From Ridgeia piscesae (Eukaryota; Annelida; Polychaeta; Sabellida; Siboglinidae): a DNA stretch of 64,000 bases. The stretch lies in assembly GCA_025642075.2 (NCBI GenBank), contig JAODUO010000476.1, positions 325,501 to 389,500 of the forward strand. The letters run 5' to 3'. The position numbers and the translations under genes were made by a program. Of this stretch, positions 36,601 through 64,000 are shown in pieces. The notes beneath the pieces are model-generated. The model was not told where the DNA came from. It worked only from the letters and a program-made list of their open reading frames with translations, and searched no databases. Each line of letters opens with the position of its first letter. Within the stretch, counting starts at the first letter, position 1.

Positions 36601-39470
36601 CAGGATATAGGCTTGATTGAAAGGTAATAAGTTACAGATCACATAACTGTTAATTTTATTACGATACCTTTATTAGATCCAAAATTATTGCAATTTAAAA
36701 ACGAAAACATTGCGCTAAATTTGTGTATCTCTTATAATGGTAAAATAAGCTCATTTTTGTTTCTGTTGATAAATATTCGAATAAGTGATTTTAAAATGGC
36801 ATAATGTTGTAATTTATAGAACTATTAAAATATTTTTTGCAACATTTAAAAATACATTGGAGTGATAAATTTTCAATACTGATGTTTTTTCATACTAATT
36901 AATCCAGTTAATTAGCTAATATTAGTTAAGTAGTGCACCAAGTTAACAGGCCGAAACATTCTAATTAAGACCAGCCGAGTACATAAATATGAAGATATTT
37001 ATACATATTATGCAGTGTGCATAACCACATGTATTTATCACAAGTACCCCGGTAGTTTAAAAATAAATTGTAACACAAAATATACCAATTCTAATGATTG
37101 AATGGAATATTTATTATCTGTGTGTCATTATTATAGCAAATCATTATTTTGTTATATTTATGGTTAAATAAATTTTTAAATTAATTTATTATATAATACA
37201 CAGAGCTTGTATTTACGTGCCCAATTATCACCCACAGCGACAATTATATAACTTAGAAATATATAACAAACGTTTAATGACAAATAAATAACAACAGTAG
37301 AAGTATAGTTACCTCAATCTTCTGTGGTTTCCATTTGTCGCGTCGGTTCTAATTACATTTTAGCGTATTTTGTCATACAACTGAAGGGTAGGGCAATACA
37401 CTAGAAATCCTCTAGATGGCAGTAATAACAAACTGGGAGTGCTGCCATCCAATAAACAAAAACAAAAAAATGTGTACATATAAAACATTATTTTCTAAGT
37501 GAGTGTACCTATGAGTCTCTGACTGTATTGCATGTATAAAACAAAAACAAGAATAAACCTTATTTTGACTCCAATGGCCCAAAATGCCTATATAAAAATC
37601 GACAATATTTGTTTTTTGTACATTACAAAATAATGTAGTTGAATTATAAGGCATTTGCCAAACATCTGGTAACTTTTTATTATTTAATTTTTCCCATTTC
37701 GGACCAAAACGTAAAAATGGCAACAAGGGATTTTATGTTCTAAATACTATTTATATCATAACAGGGAATATGAGTGAATTAAGCCCTGCTGTTGTCTGTG
37801 AACTTGGATAACTGAAGGGATTGGCGACCTATTGTTTTCCGTTTAGGGCACGTCACGCTGACGGGTTATTTGGGTCGGTTTGAAATAAAATAATGCAGTA
37901 ATATACTGCCAATAGCGTCACTAATAACAACCAAAATTATATTTCGCCAATTGGGCAGAGTATTTATTTACCTTCGCCAAATAGCAAACTGTTTCCCTCA
38001 TGGCGCAATTGGCGATCGGCAGCGGTAGCTTCGCAGATTGTGTCCACCCATTGAGGAACCAGCCGCATTTTTCATAATTAAAATTTACGAGCGCGCCATC
38101 TTTTGTCCCATTTTGAAGGTATAGTTTTAAAATAGTTCTAGATGGCCCTGCCCCCGGATCCAAATAGTGTCGCATCACACCTTCTCTGTTCGCTCAGCCC
38201 GTCCTACCACCTCACGTACCCACCATTTTATTCAGGGGAAACACTGCAGAGGTGAAAATCGTCCCGCATTTCCAGGATTCTTCTATGAGAAATCAAACCT
38301 TTCAGGCATTCACTAAAGTTAAAAAATTGACAATGAAAATAGTGGAATGGTATTAAAGGTAAAATAAAGGTAAGTTCTTATATACTATAGCACTATAACA
38401 ATTCTATAGAACAGATATAATTATGTTCACTTTAATTTTTATTACAACATATTATGGCTATAACATTGTACTGAATTATACTTTATAATAATGGCCATAC
38501 AGTTTTAAATATAATTCTACAGAAATGTTGTAGAAGTCTACAGTACCAATATTCCATAGAAAACCATCCGAAAACATCTTATAGTATACGTTGCATAAAA
38601 TACATTCTTTAAAATAAGCAACATAGCGTGAGAAAGTCACTACTACAGTGCATCATCACCAACGAACAACTCTCGTGGGAATGCTGCAATTGCCACATTA
38701 CTTATACAGCTACAGCCAAATTCTGTTTGCATGTATCTGACATTTCCGCATATTCTGCTGTCAAATTACCTTGGTTCTAAGAATGACCACGGCCACTCCC
38801 GTGAAGCCTGGCGATCTGACAGGATGGTAGGCAGAAAAATGACCAGTATTAACATTGATTAGCATTAGTCTCGAGGAGACCGTTGTTGGGACTGGAATGA
38901 CACACATGGGTGACCAGGAGCGAGAAAGGAAGGACGTGGATATTGATTATCTAATTAGGCACTCTGCAAAAACAAACATTCTCCCTTGACAGTGTGCTCA
39001 ATCTGGTATGCCTGTTGTGTAGCTTGTCATTCTAGAAGAAAAACTGAATGAAAATTATATTGTTCAGTCAATAAAATTTGTTAAATTACTGATGGTAATA
39101 AGTGGTCGTGTTTTTTAAAACTGTGCCTCGGGTAATTAAACATGAGCTTAAATGTGTATTTTCCTGAAAATGTGTAAGTACTAATACAATATAAATTACA
39201 GCAGACTTAGCTGCATCCTTATGCACCAGAGGCGCAGCTGGTAGAGGCACATTGCTGGCTGGCAAGGATGATTTCATGCTTAGAGATGGTGACACTATAC
39301 AGCTACATTATTATTCAGTGGAAAATATTACAATATAAAGCAGAGTAAACATAAGGAACTGTTTCATTAGTTCTCTGAAATGTTAGTTCATTAAGGAGAG
39401 TTTAAACATAGTGTGCATAATAAGCAATGAATAATTAAGGCACACATTGTTAAATAGTGTTAATGTTGTC
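36600..39470. other. AT-rich intergenic, nothing recognised
   Basis: No convincing coding exon, RNA gene or structured repeat was seen on either strand. Confidence 0.5.
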
Positions 39471-39478
39471 TCGTTTTT

Positions 39479-39720
39479 CTAGAAACAATCCTCTCGCTTC
39501 ACACTGTGGTGTTTTTTTGGTTTGGTTATATTGATCGCGAGGCCAGCCTTTGAGTGTTCAGCACACTTTAATGCACTTTCTGCAAATGTGTGCCGGTCTT
39601 TCTTCATAGTCCTCGAAGTGGTTAATAAAATATCGCATTTCTGCTTCGTGTGAATGCCGTAATGATGTAAGACACTTCCACAGAAAGCTGAGCTTGTGTA
39701 CAATTGAAAGGACACTGGTC
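39479..39720 (-). mobile_element. LINE RT scrap
   Basis: The minus-strand frame ends KCAEHSKAGLAINITKPK, close to the LINE motif AxKxGLxINxxKTK, preceded by LLTTSRTMKKDRHTFAES. No other domain survives. Confidence 0.45.
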
Positions 39721-40299
39721 TATGATCTTTATCATAGTCTGTGTCACTACCGAACCAAATATCCTGAACTGTAATATCGGCCACAAAGGTTTACACCTGA
39801 CTGTTTTAAATTGTCACAACCTTGCTGATTGCAGTAAACATAAAATGCATATAATTACATTACACAGCTCATCAATGATAGACAATTCATATAACTACAA
39901 AAGGATATATCTTTATATCTTTGAATTTGACATGCTTAACGGACCATTATTTTTAATGTATCGGAACAGTCTGGTAATAGGGTATGAGAAAGGGATATTT
40001 TAAAACAGGTAATTTGCCTACTTATGTTCACAAATTTAATCTTATGAGTTCAACATGAAGTCCAGAACAATGACCAGTGGAATCAGCCGACAAAAGATAC
40101 AAGTATCCATCGCACTGCTACCAAGTACTTGTCTATACGTACACAATATAATGATAATATAGATCAATCATCACATAACACCAATGTGTATTAATACATC
40201 TTCCACTCAATAGGTGACACCATTGTTGTAATTTATTTTTTCAATGCATAATGATGATCAACCTACTACCCAGTCTATTGCTTTAACAAATACCAAGAC

Positions 40300-40590
40300 T
40301 GTTAGACTGACTTGACCTCCATCAGGTCACGTAGATAAAACACTGGAGTGAAATTGACTGCATGTCTGACCTGACCTGACCTCTGATCTGATTTCTACCA
40401 CAGCTCTTTACTTCACACAATTGAAATACATAGGTCGGACAGATTACTTGGCTGACCTGACCTCTATCACAGCACCAGGTCATACAGATGAAATACAGAT
40501 TGAGGTCAGACCTGACCTGACCTCTACAACAGCTCTGTGTTTCATACAGGCAAAATACAGAGGTCAGATGGACTACTTGGCTGTCCCTGT
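40300..40590. repeat. Diverged minisatellite, about 60-bp period
   Basis: Repeated units combine CTGACCTGACCTCTA(T/C)(A/C)ACAGC and CATACAG..AAATACAGA. About four to five copies, imperfect. Confidence 0.75.
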
Positions 40591-40599
40591 GCCGTGATG

Positions 40600-41900
40600 A
40601 CGGTCCGGTCAACAAGTAGCTCTATAAATGACATAGGAAATAAGTATAATGTCTACATGATAATTATTGTTTTGAGAAGTTGCAATGGAAATATGGACGG
40701 ATGTAAATTAATTTGAATTTATCCGTCTGGTGGCGCTATTATTAATTTTGCTACCGCCATTGTGTGAGTTTGCGCTGACCATCCCAGAGCGCCAGGGGTC
40801 GTTGCGGCTGATTACGTCAGTACCAGACCATCAGAATCTCTACCCCTGCTGTGACACACCCCTTTGCGTAATATTAGCCAATAAAATCGCCCACGGGGAG
40901 CGTGGTCGGCCTCCGGTCATGTGAAATAATGAGTCTTGAGTGATTTCCGCCACACGCTGCTCGTGTTACATGCAATGTTTAGGGTGCAAATGTGTCATTA
41001 TATTGGGATTCGGACCAGTTGTTTCACTGTTCTTACGGCTGACGCAGTAGCGACCGACTGTCGAAGTCAGTTGTTATAATTCTATACTTACACTCTGCTC
41101 ATTTCCATTGTTTGCAGAGACGACCAGCCAGGGGTGCTATAGCGCACCTAGCCAACGAGCCCAGACTTGTGAAGATGTTACCAACATTTTAATGAATAAT
41201 ATTAATGCATTTCACAGAGTTAATGTTATAAGAAACTTTGTTTACTTAGTACAATAAATAGGTGCGTGTCCCTGAGCATTAATGTCCTTCACATTGTGAA
41301 AAAGTGGGTTCCAATCTTCCATTCACGTTGTGCCATCAGAAGTTACATGCAATAAATGTTTTCAAATAGTAACTCGACAACAAACATACAACACAAGTAT
41401 CTGTTTCACTAATTTATTTTAATTTGTACATATTCAATATCTATATGCCTAATTATGAGATATGCACACCGCTGTGTCTATCATATAACATCAACAACCA
41501 GGGACCACCTCAATTCACAGTCTGTGTCCGTGCATCTCGTCATATTTATTTAAGTGAGTCTCAGGGTAGTTTGTTCTCAACCTTGGCAGTCAGTCGCGTT
41601 TGCTTATGGGACGATTAATTAAGCAACACAAGTCTCTGTTTAGGACAAGTGCAAATCTAGAATGAGGTCATGTTTATCGCTGGTGATCCATGCGATTGAT
41701 TTAAACCACAAGCTTCAAACACACATCCTCCAAAGACTGATACTATTAGCCTTACATCAAACTTATTATTATAAACTGTATGTTTAAATACCAATATCAA
41801 GCAACCGAGAAGTATTTCCAGCACAATGTATATATGTAGGCAGAAAAGCAAAGTATTCAGTAAATTCAATGACACAATAAATCTGCATCTATCCTGGTTA
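40600..41900. other. Intergenic, nothing recognised
   Basis: No convincing coding exon or repeat was seen. Confidence 0.4.
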
Positions 41901-41919
41901 ACTCATAAGAAAACGATGC

Positions 41920-42560
41920 ACTGGATTGGTTATTCACAAGCCAGTAGTACTGAACTGTTTATTCACAAGCCAGTAGTACTGAACTGTTTATTCACAAGCC
42001 AGTAGTACTGAACTGTTTATTCACAAGCCAGTAGTACCAAACTGTTTATTCACAAGCCAGTAGTACTGAACTATGTATTCACAAGCCAATAGTACTGAAC
42101 TGTTTTTTCACAGGCCAGTAGTACTAAACTGTTTATTCACAAGCCAGTAGTACCGAACTGTTTATTCACAAGCCAGTAGTACTGAACTGTTTATTCAGAA
42201 GCCAGTAGTACTGTACTGTTTATTCACAAGCCAGTAGTACTAAACTGTTTATTCACAAGCCAGTAGTACCAAACTGTTTATTCACAAGCCAGTAGTACTG
42301 AACTGTGTATTCACAAGCCAATAGTACTGAACTGTTTTTTCACAGGCCAGTAGTACTAAACAGTTTATTCACAAGCCAGTAGTACTGAACTGTTTATTCA
42401 GAAGCCAGTAGTACTGAACTGTTTATTCGCACAAGGAAGAAGTACTGAACTGCTAATTTACATAAGCAAGTAGTACTGGACTACTCATTCACACAAGTAA
42501 TAAGTACTGGACTGCCTATGTGAACAAGAAGCACCAAACTGTTTATCCACATGAGTAGTG
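41920..42560. repeat. 29-bp minisatellite with 232-bp higher-order period
   Basis: The unit GCCAGTAGTACTGAACTGTT plus TATTCACAA is repeated about 17 times, then decays. A variant block (ACCAAACTG, then ACTGAACT.TGTATTC, then TTTTTTCACAGGCC) at about 42036 recurs 232 bp later at about 42268. That is eight units, showing segmental amplification. Confidence 0.92.
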
Positions 42561-43019
42561 ATGAACTCCTTCACACCAGTTAGAAAAATGATGAAAAAGA
42601 AGAGAAGAAATATAACTGAAACCACTGTCGTATCACAGACTTCAAAGAGACACCTCACAGGGACAGATTGGAAGAAGATACATAAGTCTGGAATGCTTAG
42701 AGTTATCGCAAATAGCTTCTATCCAATGAGGACGACATGGCACACGAATAGGATTGGTTGAATCGGGGGCTGGACCTAAACATCACCTTGTTTGATTTTT
42801 CACAATGAAGACACGATTAATTTAAACTAGACAATACACATATGAATAATACTACAGTAATGTAATGGTCTTAAAACAGTTCAGACGAAAATGTATCTAG
42901 TCACTTTCCAATGCTCGACACTTTCTGTTATCAGACTATGTAACCTGTGCGTATGTTGCTGTCACGTGAATCTGATGGTCTGGTCATAGAAACCACTATG
43001 TTGAGAGCCAAGTTTTTAT

Positions 43020-43104
43020 GCAAACCTACCATATTTAGTCAGGGTGTTGAACCAAACACCATGGCAATAAGAGCAAATGTGCTAACCACTACACTACCCT
43101 AGAG
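43020..43104 (-). repeat. tRNA-derived SINE head
   Basis: The minus strand reads TAGTGTAGTGGTTAGCAC (A-box-like), then a 30-bp spacer and GGTTCAACACCC (B-box-like), as in tRNA-derived SINEs. The downstream body was not delimited. Confidence 0.5.
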
Positions 43105-43413
43105 TGTGCATCTTTAATTTGCATGACTTGGCTTAACGACAGAGGTGGATTTGAGGGTAAATTAAAACCAACCATTCAAAATAAAAAAGCAGGGATGACT
43201 GGTTTCATTGGTTTTACCATGTACATTCCGACATACAGTAGCGATGTCACTAAGTAAAAACTACGTAACTCTTCTGGCTGTGTATCGGGAAAGTAAAGAT
43301 GGGTTATGGATAATAAGTGAAATAACCCTGAAGCAGTGCCAGCTGTGGTGAGGGTGCTACATCATATCTCTCTCTCTTACTTTCACTTTCGCTCTTTCGC
43401 ACAACAGGAAGGG

Positions 43414-43847
43414 ATCATTTCCTACTCTGTCACACGTGTGTTGTGGCTGCGATGGTGCTCACCGGCATAATGCTCATTCATGACTCGTGGGAGAGTCCCA
43501 GATGACTTACTAGCAAGATGGTCACACACGGCTAACTCACATGATAATCAAATCTGACCAACAATGTAGTCATACATGACAAATTCACATGATAATCACA
43601 CCTGACCAACAAGATAACCACACATGACAGATCATTTCCTACTCTGTCACACGTGTGTTGTGGCTGCGATGGTGCTCACCGGCATAATGCTCATTCATGA
43701 CTCGTGGGAGAGTCCCAGATGACTTACTAGCAAGATGGTCACACACGGCTAACTCACATGATAATCAAATCTGACCAACAATGTAGTCATACATGACAAA
43801 TTCACATGATAATCACACCTGACCAACAAGATAACCACACATGACCG
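43414..43847. repeat. 217-bp tandem duplication
   Basis: ATCATTTCCTACTCTGTCAC starts both 43414 and 43631, and the two 217-bp copies are almost identical. The high identity suggests a recent event. The duplication overlaps the start of the 48-bp array. Confidence 0.9.
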
Positions 43848-44460
43848 ACTCACGATAATTACACCTGACCAACAAGATGGTCACACGTGACCAACTTGCA
43901 TGATAATCACACCTGACCAACAAGATGGTCACACGTGATCGACTTGCATGATAATCACACCTGACCAACAAGATGGTCACACGTGACCGATGCACATAAT
44001 AATCACACCTGAACAACAAGATGGTCACATATGACCGACTCACATGATAATCACACCTGACCAACAAGATGATCACACATGACTGACTCGCATGATAATC
44101 ACACCTGACCAACAAGATGGTAACACGTGACAGACTCACATGATAATCACACCTGACCAACAAGATGGTCATACGTGACCGACTCGCATGATAATCACAC
44201 CTGACCAACAAGATGGTCACATGTGACCGACTCACATGATAATCACATCTGACCAAGAAGATGGTCCCACATGATCAACTCACATGATAATCACACCTGA
44301 CCAACAAGATGGTCCACGCGTGACTGACTCACATGATAATCACATCTGACCAAGAAGATGGTCCCACATGACCGACTCACATGATAATCACACCTGACCA
44401 ACATGATGGTCATGCATGACCGACTCACATGACATTCACACACAACCAACTGACTTAGTC
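43500..44460. repeat. 48-bp minisatellite
   Basis: About 18-20 copies of a unit containing AGATGGTCACACGTGACCGA, CTCACATGATAATCACACCT and GACCAACA. Because 48 is divisible by three, the minus strand stays open for 147 codons with a 16-residue period (LVRCDYHxSRSxVTIL). This is a repeat artefact unless expression is shown. It begins about 0.75 kb past the dynamin stop codon. Confidence 0.93.
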
Positions 44461-45204
44461 ATACACGATCGCCTGCAAGATAAAATATGTGCAATACATT
44501 AACGGACACGAATGCAGGTAAACATATTCAAACAACATAAAAATCACTTGCATAATTGTGGCATGATCACACCAGGTCATCGTGGTGGTTTTACTACTAC
44601 AACAAGTATGTGCAAGTATCATACATTATACATATCCTAATGTCCATTGCTTCGCTAACCTGGAAAACGTATAGCAACTAGGTTCCCATTATGTGTTCGT
44701 CTTGTTAGGAGAAATGTGTACCTTGGGGGGTTATTATCTTTGTATAGTCATCACTTGTACAACGGCTCTTGTACTTAGTACCACCAACATGCATCTAAGA
44801 AGCAGTCATTACTGTACATGCATTTCAACCAGAAAGCAGCCGGTGTGATGACAAGCGTCAGATTCCATGTTCAAAGTGTCCGCTTTAAGCTACAGCGACC
44901 AGCTTGTGGGAACGCCTTTCTGAATTACTCCACAATTGTCTGGCCACACCTGAAGCAACCTCTCGGCTGGTCTCAGCTGTCGTCCAATCAACGGGCAGTG
45001 TTTGTTTACCTGGTTTACACTAGTCACAGTCGATGTGACAAAAGTCACCGCTGCTACGGCCCTGTGAGTATTTAGCAAGGAACCTGTACAATATATACAC
45101 AGATCTAATGAATACTTGATCTTGTTCTATACACATACACGTGTAGACCACATGACACCTGACAGTCCGGACATTGTATTGCAATCACGGTATCTACCAC
45201 CTCG

Positions 45205-63797
<18,593 letters not shown>

Positions 63798-64000
63798 CTG
63801 CAATAACAAATCTTATTACAAATAGCAAAGTAATGGTTCGTATTACACATATTATGTAGTACACTTTCCGTGCAGGCCACTTGGCCTTCAGTGTGTGGCA
63901 GTGGGCAGTCACCAATATACAGTTGTCAATTAGCCATGGTTCCTCGCAGGCCACCTAGCCTCCATAGTGGGGCCAAGTGAGGCAGTCATGAGTATTGTTT

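Noticed and set aside
43813..44256. 147-residue protein with 16-residue repeats
   Set aside because: The 48-bp minisatellite is divisible by three and so stays open by chance; no flanking coding features.

Overview
This is eukaryotic DNA from an AT-rich animal genome with many introns. Canonical GT/AG introns, multi-exon animal genes (dynamin and a Mesh/SUSD2-like NIDO protein), fucolectin-type (FTP, F5/8C-like) lectin exons, several LINE families, MITE-like elements and very long GT/CA microsatellites suggest a marine invertebrate. A lophotrochozoan, perhaps a mollusc, is my guess; the species cannot be fixed from the sequence.

Layout. (1) 1-25.5 kb, minus strand: an array of exons that each encode half of a FTP lectin domain. 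The nine regular half-exons and one 51-nt micro-exon have lengths divisible by three and phase 1-1 borders. The array runs off the left edge and is split by a 14-kb block (4.9-19.1 kb) of transposon remnants: an RTE-like LINE, a CR1/jockey-like LINE, a candidate 6.2-kb element with TTAA-type ends and another LINE tail. (2) 26.4-32.2 kb, minus strand: six phase-compatible exons of a NIDO plus E-set (IPT-like) protein of the Mesh/SUSD2/mucin-4 type. The usual AMOP, VWD and sushi domains were not found before the lectin exons begin. (3) 32.3-45 kb: no host gene recognised; LINE remnants, minisatellites and a tRNA-like SINE. (4) 45.2-63.8 kb, minus strand: the 3' part of a classical dynamin gene. 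Fourteen exons join into one open frame of 590 residues (middle domain, PH, GED, proline-rich tail). The GTPase exons lie beyond the right edge.

The dynamin introns hold 29-bp and 17-bp minisatellites, a CR1-like LINE, a hAT-like MITE, a second MITE and two copies of an unclassified dispersed repeat. Two insertions end within about 15 bp of dynamin splice sites. The most unusual host feature is the phase-1 half-domain lectin array lying directly downstream of the NIDO/E-set exons. Whether it is one gene or two cannot be decided from the sequence. All exon limits were read by eye from splice motifs, frame and family knowledge; no alignment or search was run.
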